This document shows positions 24,198 to 32,708 of a stretch of DNA of 41,387 nucleotides, in pieces (positions within the stretch are counted from its first letter, which is position 1; each line of letters starts with the position of its first letter). The notes under the pieces are model-generated. The model had not been told where the DNA came from and did no database searches. It saw only the letters and a program-made list of their open reading frames with translations. The stretch is from Caldifarciminota bacterium (lineage in GTDB: Bacteria; Hydrothermota; UBA3072): contig JAFGHJ010000046.1 in NCBI GenBank assembly GCA_016930175.1, positions 65,073 through 106,459 on the forward strand, read 5' to 3'. Position numbers and translations under genes: made by a program.

Positions 24198-25103
24198 CTA
24201 AACTCCGAAATAAGCAAGAATTCCCGCTAAAATCGCGGCTCCGCTCATCCAACCCCAAAAATATTTCATAGCATGGTCGATTCTAACCCTGGGGTTAGTG
24301 TTTTTAATCAATATAAGCAATACCATTATTAACAAATACAACAAAATACCACCAATAATTCCCTTACCCCAGAAAAGTATAATTAAAAACATGGGTAAAC
24401 CAAAAAGCATTATGGCTTTACTTAATTCATATGCTGCGAGTACCCCTCCTGAAAGCTCCATCAAGATTCCTGAACCGAGCTCGGTTTCCGCTTCAGGCAA
24501 ATCAAAAGGGACTCTACCGAGTTTTGCCTGAATACAGAATATAGCTACGGCAAAAGATATGATACCATACCAGTTAGATATATTTGAACCGTTAATTCTC
24601 TGCCAATCCATTATAGACTGAATAGAAAAACTACCGGCTTTGGAAGCCATCATCACAATTATTATAATCATCGGCAAATCATACGATAAAAGCAGTTTTA
24701 TCTCCCTTGACACACCTACTGAACTTAAAGGATTACCGGAAGTTGAACCTATATAAATAAGAGCTATTGCAGGTATAGCAAACAGGTACCATACGACTAT
24801 TATATCTCCGATAAATCCTTCACTCATACTAAAGAAAGAAACACAAAGAATTGTAACCGCAAGAACAACCGAAGCAAGTCCAAATAGAGGAGCAGCTATG
24901 AATCCCGACCCGAAAGCCTCCTCGGGTATTATAACTTCCTTATAAAGTAACTTACCTATATCCGCAAATCCCTGATACCATGGAGGACCCTGCCTCCACT
25001 GAACTCTGGCGGAAACTTTCCTGTCGAGCCAGACCGTCAAAAGCCCGATTACGGAAGCGAATATAAAACCAGGAAAAATAAGATAATAAAATAACAATTT
25101 CAT
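24198..25103 (-). CDS. Membrane anchor subunit (NuoH/HyfC-like)
   Basis: 301 residues from ATG 25103, which overlaps the previous stop as ATGA and has GGAG 6 bases upstream; an ATG four codons earlier lacks this. Eight membrane segments. LDRKVSARVQWRQGPPWYQG, GNPLSSVGVSREIKLLLSYD, GRVPFDLPEAETELGSGILM and NTNPRVRIDHAMKYFW are the family landmarks, with the acidic residues that gate proton entry in NuoH. It joins the soluble hydrogenase arm to the ion-pumping subunits. Confidence 0.94.
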   Translation of the reverse strand: MKLLFYYLIFPGFIFASVIGLLTVWLDRKVSARVQWRQGPPWYQGFADIGKLLYKEVIIPEEAFGSGFIAAPLFGLASVVLAVTILCVSFFSMSEGFIGDIIVVWYLFAIPAIALIYIGSTSGNPLSSVGVSREIKLLLSYDLPMIIIIVMMASKAGSFSIQSIMDWQRINGSNISNWYGIISFAVAIFCIQAKLGRVPFDLPEAETELGSGILMELSGGVLAAYELSKAIMLFGLPMFLIILFWGKGIIGGILLYLLIMVLLILIKNTNPRVRIDHAMKYFWGWMSGAAILAGILAYFGV

Positions 25104-25597
25104 AATCTTCTCCATGGTCTTGCCTTAATACGAGCATCCACGCGGTCTCTCTCGACCTCCTCCTCGTAAGTTATTTCTTCAAATGATAGCGCCCCGCTCG
25201 TACAGGTCTGCACACATCGAGGGTCTTTCCCTTCTTGTAGCATATCATAACAAAGATCGCACTTGGAAACAATATGACGTACTCTTTTAGCCGTTAGCAC
25301 ACCAAAAGGACAGGCAATCGTACAGGAGAGACAACCGATACATCTAAAATTATTATGATATACCAGACCGTCTTCCCTTTTCTCAAGAGCCTCAACAGGA
25401 CAAACTGCAACACACGAAGCATCTGTACAATGCTTACAATGAAGCGGTAAATCTACCGTTATATCGAAATTCGAGCGTGAAAGGCAGAATTTTTCCGAAT
25501 GACTTTCATAACAGGCAACGTCACATGCGTGACAGGAAATACACCTGTCTACATTGAGGACGACTCTTTTTTCTCTTTTCGCTTTTCGATTTTTCAT
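25100..25597 (-). CDS. Four-cluster ferredoxin subunit (CooF/HycB/HydN-like)
   Basis: 165 residues with 16 cysteines in four groups: DRCISCHACDVACYE, HCKHCTDASCVAVCP, RCIGCLSCTIACP and KCDLCYDMLQEG with RCVQTCTSG. This is the layout of electron-transfer proteins that link formate dehydrogenase or CO dehydrogenase to hydrogenase. Here it lies between the molybdopterin-like gene and the hydrogenase core and should connect the two. It overlaps both neighbours by 4 bases. Confidence 0.92.
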   Translation of the reverse strand: MKNRKAKREKRVVLNVDRCISCHACDVACYESHSEKFCLSRSNFDITVDLPLHCKHCTDASCVAVCPVEALEKREDGLVYHNNFRCIGCLSCTIACPFGVLTAKRVRHIVSKCDLCYDMLQEGKDPRCVQTCTSGALSFEEITYEEEVERDRVDARIKARPWRRL

Positions 25598-27252
25598 TTC
25601 ACTATTCTCGCTTTCTCTGCTCCCGGAGATATTATACCATCAGAATCAGAACTGCACAAGAAGAGCTGCGCGCTCTCGGGAAAATGTACCGGTACGGCTA
25701 TTATATCCCTGGGTATATCAAAAGGCAAATCACTGCAAGTCCCTATTCTAAAAACAGAAGAGCCATTAGGCGTTTCAATAGCAACTTTATCTCCTAGCGA
25801 AAGTTCTTTAACTATATCGGGATTAATAAAAACATAAGGTTCGTTTTTTTGCTCATTCCATTTTACTCTTCTAGTTATCTCTCCCCTATCGTGATGGAAA
25901 GGAAGTCCAATTCCGACAGCAGTAAAAGGATATTTTTTGTTAATTACAGGAGAAGACTTTTTACTATCTGTTTCCTCAACAAAAGGAAGTACTTTCGGAA
26001 CCGAAACCCGCGCTTTAGTTTCGGAGCCGGTTAAATAATACAGTAGATCACTAATAAAATCTCCATCGGAAACTGCGTCACCAACAGGGGGGACGGGCTC
26101 GCCTAAATTTACAATTTTTTCTTCCAACGAAATAAAAGAACCTTTCTTTTCAAAAGAAAAAGCTGAAGGGATAATACACTCGGACGAATTCGAACCCTTA
26201 AAGAAAGCGGTAGAGAGAACGAAATTCAAATACTCGAATATATCCTTAAAGTTCGGAATAAACTCAAAAGGGTTTCCACCAAGAACAATAAGACCTTCTA
26301 TCTTCTTTACCTTCAAGGCATCAATAATTTTTTTGTTATTAAAATTCCCTATTACTCTACCTACACCAAGTGAATTTTGTCCCACAGGTATAGCAGCAAA
26401 TCTGTTTTCAGTTATTTCTGAAATTCCGGAAAGTTTGCTGACAATAGAATACGGGTTAGCAAAGTGTCCATAAATATTGGAAAATAGTATCTGTCCGTTC
26501 TCCGATTTAATAAGTGCTTCTGCCAAATCTTTTATTTTCGCTCCGGAAATACCAGAAAAAATCTCATCTGGCTTCAATTTACTTTTACCTTCGAGATAGT
26601 TTAAAAGAAGCGACAGAAAATAAGACATATGACCTACTTCAACATTAAAATGCTCCGCGAAAAGCGAAACTCTGCCACCGGTAATATCCAGAGAAATCAA
26701 ACGATTGCCCCTCTTCTTATTACGAGCATCGAGGATCGGCTTTGCAAGAGTGGGAGAAAGAGAAAATACATCCCCAACACAAACGACAAGATCTGATTCA
26801 CTTAAACTATTAAAAGAAAATTTATTTTTAACAGATAATAATGCCTCATCCTCAAAAGGAAAGATACCCAGAAGTTCCGTATTCAACTCGCCGGAAAGCG
26901 TTTTTGCCAGATAAGCTTCCTCCAGCGTATGATTGCCACTCATCAAAATTGCAATATTGTTTTTTTTCTCAATAATTCTTTTTATTTCCGGAATAGCGCC
27001 TTTTATTGCTTCTTCGATAGAACATTCTTCTCCGAAGAGCTCTGACTTTTTAAGTCGATAGGGAGAATTTAAAAGGTCAAGCGTAAAGTTGCCCCTGGGG
27101 CACAAACCTCTTCCGCTTTTCTCGTCATAATAAAGTTTAAACAGAGAACCTTTTTCGAAAAATGCCGATTTCGAGGATTTTCTCTTCAGAATTATATCAT
27201 CCTGAACAGAGCAGAATGTACATTTTGTTCTATATTCCTCAACCGAAGACAT
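25594..27252 (-). CDS. Molybdopterin oxidoreductase-like subunit (NuoG/formate dehydrogenase-related, degenerate)
   Basis: 552 residues, shorter than formate dehydrogenase alpha (about 700 or more). The N-terminal cluster motif is KCTFCSVQDD then GLCPRGNFTLDL: Cys11, Cys14 and Cys51 are present, but the third position of CxxCxxxC is Asp18. The middle has GQILFSNIYGHFANPYSIV and IEGLIVLGGNPFEF, as in molybdopterin-guanine-dinucleotide folds. The C-terminal part (FINPDIVKELSLGDKVAIET) is the dinucleotide-binding beta-barrel domain. No active-site Cys or selenocysteine of formate dehydrogenases was found. It may be a structural or electron-transfer relic like NuoG, or oxidise an unknown donor. 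It overlaps the upstream gene by 14 bases. Confidence 0.75.
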   Translation of the reverse strand: MSSVEEYRTKCTFCSVQDDIILKRKSSKSAFFEKGSLFKLYYDEKSGRGLCPRGNFTLDLLNSPYRLKKSELFGEECSIEEAIKGAIPEIKRIIEKKNNIAILMSGNHTLEEAYLAKTLSGELNTELLGIFPFEDEALLSVKNKFSFNSLSESDLVVCVGDVFSLSPTLAKPILDARNKKRGNRLISLDITGGRVSLFAEHFNVEVGHMSYFLSLLLNYLEGKSKLKPDEIFSGISGAKIKDLAEALIKSENGQILFSNIYGHFANPYSIVSKLSGISEITENRFAAIPVGQNSLGVGRVIGNFNNKKIIDALKVKKIEGLIVLGGNPFEFIPNFKDIFEYLNFVLSTAFFKGSNSSECIIPSAFSFEKKGSFISLEEKIVNLGEPVPPVGDAVSDGDFISDLLYYLTGSETKARVSVPKVLPFVEETDSKKSSPVINKKYPFTAVGIGLPFHHDRGEITRRVKWNEQKNEPYVFINPDIVKELSLGDKVAIETPNGSSVFRIGTCSDLPFDIPRDIIAVPVHFPESAQLFLCSSDSDGIISPGAEKARIVK

Positions 27253-28072
27253 TTGGATAATCCTTTATATCCGCATAACACATATCAGGTCCATCTTTGC
27301 AAAGATAATAAGGTCCGATATTGCAGCGTGCGCATTTGCCGACACCACAGCTCATCCTTCTGTTCATTGAGAGATAAATCTGTTCCGGTTTGAAACCAAC
27401 ATCAAGCAGCTTAAATGTAACAAACTTTAACATCACTTCCGGACCGCAAGAAACAACATATGAATTCGCGATATCGGCGTTCATTTTCTTCAAATAATCT
27501 TTTTCGAGAAGGCAGGTTACAAGACCCACTCTGCCCTTCCAATCAGGATGGGGCTTATCGATTGTAAGATTTACAGAAACTTTTTTTCTGCTTTCCCATT
27601 CCTTATACTCATCTTTAAAACACTGATCGGCAGGACTCTTGGCTCCGTAACAAATGTGAATTTTTTTTATCTTTTCTATTTTATCGAATAAAGCGTAAAT
27701 AAGAGCCCGCAGAGGTGCAAGACCCACGCCACCGCCTACGACAAGCACCTCTTTTCCATCAAATTTATCCATAGGATAACCTTTACCAAAAGGCCCACGA
27801 AGAGCAATCGTATCTCCGACCTTTACCTCATCGTGCAGCTTATCGGTTACTTTACCGGTTTTCATAATGGTTATTTCCATTTCACCAACATCACCGGGAG
27901 CAGAAGAAGGCGTAAAGGGTGCCTCACCTATACCCGGAACTGTAAGCTGCATAAACTGACCGGCTTTAAACTTCAATTTTTTATCCAGTTTAAATCGATA
28001 GGTTTTTATCGTCGGAGTTTCTTCCTTAATATTTTTTAAGGTTGCCTGCCTGGGATAATATATGTTTTCCAT
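27239..28072 (-). CDS. FAD/NAD(P)-binding diaphorase subunit (HydG/AsrB-like)
   Basis: 277 residues from ATG 28072, one base after the upstream stop, with GGGAAG in the end of that gene. Domains in order: flavin-binding barrel with GEAPFTPSSAPGD, NAD(P)-binding domain with VLVVGGGVGLAPLRALIYAL, and a C-terminal [2Fe-2S] site of the dihydroorotate dehydrogenase electron-transfer type (MSCGVGKCARCNIG, then YYLCKDGPDMC). It matches the gamma subunit of sulfhydrogenase and AsrB of anaerobic sulfite reductase. It should move electrons between NAD(P)H and the Fe-S subunit encoded upstream. Confidence 0.9.
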   Translation of the reverse strand: MENIYYPRQATLKNIKEETPTIKTYRFKLDKKLKFKAGQFMQLTVPGIGEAPFTPSSAPGDVGEMEITIMKTGKVTDKLHDEVKVGDTIALRGPFGKGYPMDKFDGKEVLVVGGGVGLAPLRALIYALFDKIEKIKKIHICYGAKSPADQCFKDEYKEWESRKKVSVNLTIDKPHPDWKGRVGLVTCLLEKDYLKKMNADIANSYVVSCGPEVMLKFVTFKLLDVGFKPEQIYLSMNRRMSCGVGKCARCNIGPYYLCKDGPDMCYADIKDYPNVFG

Positions 28073-28073
28073 A

Positions 28074-29150
28074 TTATTTATTCTTCCCAGAATAAGCATA
28101 AGCGCCGGAGAGGACTTCTCTCATATCGATATCCCCTAGACAATTATCGATACATCTACCGCATCCGGTGCATTTATAAATATTGTACCTTTTAAAAAAT
28201 CGAAAGAATTTATGATAATATCTATTTTTAAACTGGTCCATTTTCGAAAAACGCGGATTCATCCCCCCCGCCATCTGAGAGAATCCCTTAAACTGGCATG
28301 AATCCCATACCATATATCTTTCATATTGCTCTTTTTTCTTGCCTTCCCTATCAAAAAGCGTGAAGCAATAACAAACAGGGCAAACATTCGTACAGGCACT
28401 GCAGGAAACACAAGTGCTGCCAAGATCCCATCCTGCATCCGAATCGAAAGCACCCGAAACAAGAATATCGGGTCCGGAAAACGCTTTTTCAAATTCAGAA
28501 TTGGTTTTTTGCAATTTTTCCAGTACTTTCTTCCTTTTTTTATCTCTCTCCGAAATTTGGTTCTCTTTTGCATCCGGAAGTGATAATCCTTCTAAAACTT
28601 TATTTCCTAAAGAGCTTCCACTCTCTATTAAATATCCTCCATCAATTTCCGAAAGATTTATATCAAAACCTTTAAGAGCATAAGGATAATTACCCAAAAG
28701 ATTACAGAAACAATTATCACTCGAATACGTACAATCCGAAGACACCAGAATCAAAGACTCCCTTCTTTTTTTATAGAATGGATCAACAAAATCGGCATCA
28801 TCAAGAAAAACTTTATCAAGAATGGCAAAAGAAGCGAGATCACACGCCTTAAGCCCGACAAGGATGGTTTTATCTTTCCCTTTTTTTATATCAATCCACT
28901 TCTCATCAGGATAATCCGCGACTTTTGCTCTTGCCGGCAGAACAAATGATTTAAAATTATCGAAGGCTCTGAATCCGGGAATACGATAACTGTTCAAATA
29001 CTCCTTAGTTAGCTCGCGCACAAATATACCGGATTGGGAGTTTCTGTTCGAAGCAACCTCTCTCTCCGTAGAGGCAAATACCCTGCCATATCCTAACAGA
29101 ATACGCATCAGACCACTTAATTTTGAATCATCTAAAAAGTAAATATTCAT
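28074..29150 (-). CDS. Fe-S diaphorase partner subunit (HydB/AsrA-like), first gene of the hydrogenase operon
   Basis: 358 residues. GLKACDLASFAILDKVFL is the family landmark near residue 105, and two 4Fe-4S motifs follow: TCVSCSACTNVCPVCYCF and YKCTGCGRCIDNCLGD. CTYSSDNCFC lies between. It matches sulfhydrogenase beta (HydB) and AsrA, which always pair with the flavoprotein of the next gene. Together they form a diaphorase module without the cytosolic hydrogenase that usually goes with it. AAAGGAAAG precedes ATG 29150, and the leader holds a CRP-like palindrome. Confidence 0.9.
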   Translation of the reverse strand: MNIYFLDDSKLSGLMRILLGYGRVFASTEREVASNRNSQSGIFVRELTKEYLNSYRIPGFRAFDNFKSFVLPARAKVADYPDEKWIDIKKGKDKTILVGLKACDLASFAILDKVFLDDADFVDPFYKKRRESLILVSSDCTYSSDNCFCNLLGNYPYALKGFDINLSEIDGGYLIESGSSLGNKVLEGLSLPDAKENQISERDKKRKKVLEKLQKTNSEFEKAFSGPDILVSGAFDSDAGWDLGSTCVSCSACTNVCPVCYCFTLFDREGKKKEQYERYMVWDSCQFKGFSQMAGGMNPRFSKMDQFKNRYYHKFFRFFKRYNIYKCTGCGRCIDNCLGDIDMREVLSGAYAYSGKNK

Positions 29151-29173
29151 TCTTTCCTTTATCTTTAGATTTT

Positions 29174-29187
29174 GTGATTTGAATCAC
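29174..29187 (-). promoter_or_regulatory. CRP/FNR-family-like palindrome in the hydrogenase operon leader
   Basis: GTGATT-TG-AATCAC is a perfect 14-bp palindrome within TGTGA-N6-TCACT. It lies 6-20 bases downstream of the predicted start of the hydrogenase operon, a position more typical of repression. Resemblance to CRP-type sites is by eye only. Confidence 0.45.
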
Positions 29188-29199
29188 TAATTATTTTAT

Positions 29200-29227
29200 A
29201 TGATATACGACAAACCCCATTTGTCAA
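29200..29227 (-). promoter_or_regulatory. Promoter of the hydrogenase operon
   Basis: TTGACA (29227-29222), 16 bp, TATCAT (29205-29200) on the minus strand. Start expected near 29193, leaving a 43-base leader. It is back to back with the promoter of the barrel gene. Confidence 0.7.
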
Positions 29228-29311
29228 CCCCTCATTAGAATTTATTTCACTATTTTAAAAACATTGCAGTTCTCTTTGAAAGACAAACCCCAATTAAAAA
29301 TGTAAAAAGTA

Positions 29312-29339
29312 TTGACAAATCTAAAAAATTACTTATTTT
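29312..29339 (+). promoter_or_regulatory. Promoter of the outer-membrane barrel gene
   Basis: TTGACA (29312-29317), 16 bp, TATTTT (29334-29339). The leader would be about 83 bases and ends in AAGGAGGT, a full Shine-Dalgarno match. Confidence 0.5.
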
Positions 29340-29428
29340 CATTGGTAACTAAACAAGACGGATAAATTTTTGCTACAAAATAATGCATTAGCAGTATAGA
29401 AAAAAAACAAAACTCATAAGGAGGTCTT

Positions 29429-31120
29429 ATGAAAAAGTTAGTAGTATTGTTGTGTGCTTTGTTTCTCGTCCAGGGAGTAGCAGCACAAGTGTGGATACCT
29501 ATAGCAACCGATTATCTAAATCTCGAATCATTTAGGCATCAAGCCACTCAGACTATTGAAGACGATCTTGACAATGGTATAGACGGAACCGATATTTTCG
29601 CAGTAGAAGGTGCTCGCATATATACAAACCTGAGCAACCTTGTATCGGGCGGAGAACGCCAGGGTGACAATATGTACTCCGAAGAAACAGTTCTAATCGG
29701 TGGTACAACCCCAATCTTCTATAAAGGATTAAAAGTAACTGCATTTTACGGCAACACAAACCAGACCAACTCCATGGAATACTTACTGGATTCAACTTAC
29801 CTAGAGGATTTTAATTCAGATGAAGAGTGGGATTACAGGAGCATCACTCACAATAATGAGTATGGAAAAGAACAGGCAACCGGAAACAGTATCCTGCTTA
29901 ACATCGGTAAAATTATGAGCAGAGGCAGAGAGGTAGCTCTCACATACAAACGTTCCGGATATACAGAAAGCGCAGAAGAAGAAGATTCTGCTCATTACAT
30001 TGCACAAGACCTTACTCCTTCACTCGTTACAAATGTACTCTGGGACGAATTCGGAAATGCAAGCGGAAAAGGACAAGCACCTGTAACCACTTACGCGCTA
30101 TCATATTCTTCGCCCTTCAGAACCTGGGATTTTAGAGGAGATGTTTTCTTCGCAACAAGCGGAGAAACGATCGAAGAAAACGAGTTCAACTACAGATGGC
30201 AGAATAATGACCCTGACGATATAGCTACTACTTTTGAGACTCTTGACAGCGTTGACTTTGCCGGTAAATATTCAGCCAATGCAAACATAATTGGCATTAA
30301 TGGTCGACTCAGCGACTTAAATAAGAAAACAGGACTTTTATGGGAAGTCGGCGGTAATTATGCCTTAATCACCGGAGGCGGAGACAACAACTATGAGGAA
30401 AACTCTCATTATATCCGCCAGGAAGAATGGATTTCAAACCAAGTAGAAGTTCTTGACACTAACTATACAGAAAATCTCACCGCTCCCATATCCGTTTCCG
30501 GTAATGCAATGGGTTTAAACGGCAGAATCGAATGGCAGATTAGCGAAAATGTACGCTTTGGACTGGGCTGCATGGTTAACACTTTCTCGGCTACTTTAGA
30601 AGAAGATAGAGCCTATACAGAAGAAATAAATTCCTCATTCAACGATGATGACAATCTTGTAATAGACGCAGATGATTACACAATTGTGGCAACGGGTGGC
30701 TGGGACGCAACCTATACCCGTAAGATGAGCGGTAACAGAATCGCTATACCGGCCGGAATTGAAGTAAATTTCGGTAAAAACAAAGACTGGTTCCTGAGAC
30801 TCGGAGCTGTGTCAGTCGGTTCAACAATGGAAATGACCGAAGCTTACGCAGTCGATTCAGTACATCTATACGAGAGAGTAGTAACAGACGGTACCGGTGC
30901 CCGGACTAGAACTTTTGACACCAGCATGGCTGATCCGGACGGAGAATATACTTCTTCTTCAACCTACCAGGACGTAAACTATACATACGGTCTCGGTTGG
31001 AAACCTTCAAAGAACTTATCAATTGATCTTTTGGGTATGTTTGATCTTAGCGGCGTAGAACTTCTATCCACAGATTGGCTAAGATCTTTGAAGCTTTCAG
31101 CCACGATCAACTTATATTAA
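29429..31120 (+). CDS. Probable outer-membrane beta-barrel protein
   Basis: 563 residues. The signal peptide MKKLVVLLCALFLVQGVAAQ has a clear AxA-type cut. The mature protein is acidic, rich in Thr, Asn, Ser and Tyr, with alternating strands (TYALSYSSPFRTWDFRGDVF, FGLGCMVNTFSATLEE, YTYGLGWKPSKNLSIDLLG) and ends in LKLSATINLY, an aromatic C-terminal strand of the kind recognised by BamA. No specific family was recognised. AAGGAGGT before the ATG and a strong terminator after the stop suggest high expression, as for a major surface protein. The DNA between this gene and the hydrogenase operon holds both promoters. Confidence 0.75.
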   Translation: MKKLVVLLCALFLVQGVAAQVWIPIATDYLNLESFRHQATQTIEDDLDNGIDGTDIFAVEGARIYTNLSNLVSGGERQGDNMYSEETVLIGGTTPIFYKGLKVTAFYGNTNQTNSMEYLLDSTYLEDFNSDEEWDYRSITHNNEYGKEQATGNSILLNIGKIMSRGREVALTYKRSGYTESAEEEDSAHYIAQDLTPSLVTNVLWDEFGNASGKGQAPVTTYALSYSSPFRTWDFRGDVFFATSGETIEENEFNYRWQNNDPDDIATTFETLDSVDFAGKYSANANIIGINGRLSDLNKKTGLLWEVGGNYALITGGGDNNYEENSHYIRQEEWISNQVEVLDTNYTENLTAPISVSGNAMGLNGRIEWQISENVRFGLGCMVNTFSATLEEDRAYTEEINSSFNDDDNLVIDADDYTIVATGGWDATYTRKMSGNRIAIPAGIEVNFGKNKDWFLRLGAVSVGSTMEMTEAYAVDSVHLYERVVTDGTGARTRTFDTSMADPDGEYTSSSTYQDVNYTYGLGWKPSKNLSIDLLGMFDLSGVELLSTDWLRSLKLSATINLY

Positions 31121-31150
31121 ATTCGAGTGTAAGTTAATTCACTCGTAATA

Positions 31151-31183
31151 AAAAACCCTGCTCACTCCCGAGCAGGGTTTTTT
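31151..31183 (+). terminator. Rho-independent terminator of the barrel gene
   Basis: CCCTGCTC (31156-31163), loop ACTCCC, GAGCAGGG (31170-31177), extended by A/T pairs and followed by TTTTTT. It lies 30 bases after the stop. Confidence 0.93.
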
Positions 31184-31347
31184 ATTATTACAAAAACGTA
31201 ATCCGTGCTTATTCGTATAAGTCCTTGGTCGGCTTATTGTTGGGAGATTAGGAGGTTAAAAAATTATTTGTGCTATTTGTGTGATTTGTTGTTTCTTTTT
31301 TTTAGGGGATGTGTGGTTTTAAAAAACAAATTATATTTTTGTTGTTA
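31184..31347. other. Non-coding spacer, left part
   Basis: AT-rich with GTGCTATTTGTGTGATTTG-like runs (31270-31290) that resemble the reverse of the CACAAAT/CACAGAG spacers elsewhere. No gene seen. Confidence 0.4.
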
Positions 31348-31403
31348 CTTTGTGTTCTCTGTGTCTTTGTGTAAATAAATTTGGTGTGTGGGTTGGGTCT
31401 TAA
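31348..31403 (-). repeat. CACAGAG-family 3' repeat, copy 4 (reverse)
   Basis: Read on the minus strand: TTAAGACCCAACCCACACACC, written as TTAAGACCCAACC and CACACACC, then AAATTTATTTACACAAAG and ACACAGAGAACACAAAG. It begins 49 bases past the tolB stop and reads in the direction of tolB. Confidence 0.6.
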
Positions 31404-31451
31404 ACAATAAAAAAATCCTGTTAAATCTGCGTTTATCTGCGTCCTATTATT

Positions 31452-32708
31452 TTATTCTAAATAGGGGGACCAATCGGGAGCAAAAGCTATAAGATTACGG
31501 GTGAGTTTTCTCTGTCTTGTGCCATCCCAATTCATCGTCCAGATTTCATACCTATAGGTACGGTTGGAGATAAACACTATATGTAATCCATCAGGCGACC
31601 AGGATGGCTCTTCGTTATTGCCGTAATAAGTCAGTTGGATAGGCTCAAAATCACTCGGATCGGTCACACATATTTGCTGGGAATAATCGGATTGACGTGA
31701 AACATACGCAATCATACTTCCCTTCGGCGACCAGGCCGGTGAGGTATTATAATCTCCATGAAAAGTCAGTCTGCGGAGATTACCGCCATAAATGTCCATA
31801 ATATAAATCTGTGGCATACCGCTGCGGTCGGAGACAAAAGCGATTTCCCTACCATTTGGCGAAAAAACCGGTGAACAATCAACTGCCCAGTTATGAGTGA
31901 GACGGTTTAATTTCTTTTTTTCCAGGTCTAAGAGGTAAATCTCGGAATTACCATCTTTGGACATTGTAAGGGCAATTTTCGTACCATCCGGAGAGTAATC
32001 CGGAGCAAAATTTAACCCCTGGTAAGAAAATATCGCTCTGGAATCGTTTGTTGTAAGATCGAAGAGATTGAGAAGAAGACGGTCACCACCATAGTTCGAA
32101 TACAATATTCTTTTGCCGTCAGAACCCCAACAGGGAAAAAGATTGAAATTGCCGTTTTTCGTAAGAGGTGTAAAGTTATAACCGTCATAGTCAATTAAAG
32201 CCAATTCCTTTTTCCCGTTCTTAAGGTAGGAAAAAACAATTTTTGTTGAAGTAATCCCTTTTTCTCCCGTTAGCATCTCAATAATATAATCCGAAATTTC
32301 ATGAGCTAACTCCCTTAAATTACCGGAAAGCGGAAAAATAAATTCACCGATTTTTTCTTTGGACCTGAAATCCTGCAAAACAACCGTCAAATTCGGTTCC
32401 ACAGCCGACATTTTAAGTAATACACCGCTTTTTGCGTCATCACCGGTAAAAACAGCAGTATCTGAATAAAGGGCAAAATACAACGAATAATCCAGGTCAT
32501 ATTTTATTATCTTATCGACGCTTTTTACGTGTCTTATAAATTTAGGAGTACCCTGGATATCGAGGGAATCAACTACAAGATTAATTTTACCTCCCGCGTA
32601 GTCAGTAAGCCTCAGGAAAACATCCTGACAGAAAATCATCGAAGGTACAGCAAGAAAAAATAGTACTTTTAAAAAAGTAAATTTATTGATTGGTAAAAAA
32701 CTTTTCAT
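31452..32708 (-). CDS. tolB: TolB, periplasmic beta-propeller of Tol-Pal
   Basis: 418 residues with a signal peptide (LKVLFFLAVPSMIFC, cut near QDV). An N-terminal alpha/beta domain spans about 30-150. A WD40-like propeller follows, with repeats containing CWGSDGKRILYSN, DYSPDGTKIALTM, FSPNGREIAFVSDRSG, WSPKGSMIAYVSR and WSPDGLHIVFISNR. TolB binds Pal at the outer membrane and TolA from the inner side. It is the last gene of the operon and overlaps the tolA-like gene by 4 bases. Confidence 0.93.
   Translation of the reverse strand: MKSFLPINKFTFLKVLFFLAVPSMIFCQDVFLRLTDYAGGKINLVVDSLDIQGTPKFIRHVKSVDKIIKYDLDYSLYFALYSDTAVFTGDDAKSGVLLKMSAVEPNLTVVLQDFRSKEKIGEFIFPLSGNLRELAHEISDYIIEMLTGEKGITSTKIVFSYLKNGKKELALIDYDGYNFTPLTKNGNFNLFPCWGSDGKRILYSNYGGDRLLLNLFDLTTNDSRAIFSYQGLNFAPDYSPDGTKIALTMSKDGNSEIYLLDLEKKKLNRLTHNWAVDCSPVFSPNGREIAFVSDRSGMPQIYIMDIYGGNLRRLTFHGDYNTSPAWSPKGSMIAYVSRQSDYSQQICVTDPSDFEPIQLTYYGNNEEPSWSPDGLHIVFISNRTYRYEIWTMNWDGTRQRKLTRNLIAFAPDWSPYLE

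Noticed and set aside
25594-27252. Selenocysteine-containing formate dehydrogenase
   Set aside because: No in-frame TGA and no catalytic-site context found.
22073-29150. Respiratory complex I (nuo) operon
   Set aside because: The large subunit has both CxxC NiFe motifs and the small subunit has C-x2-C spacing, which define a hydrogenase; NuoE/F and several other subunits are absent.
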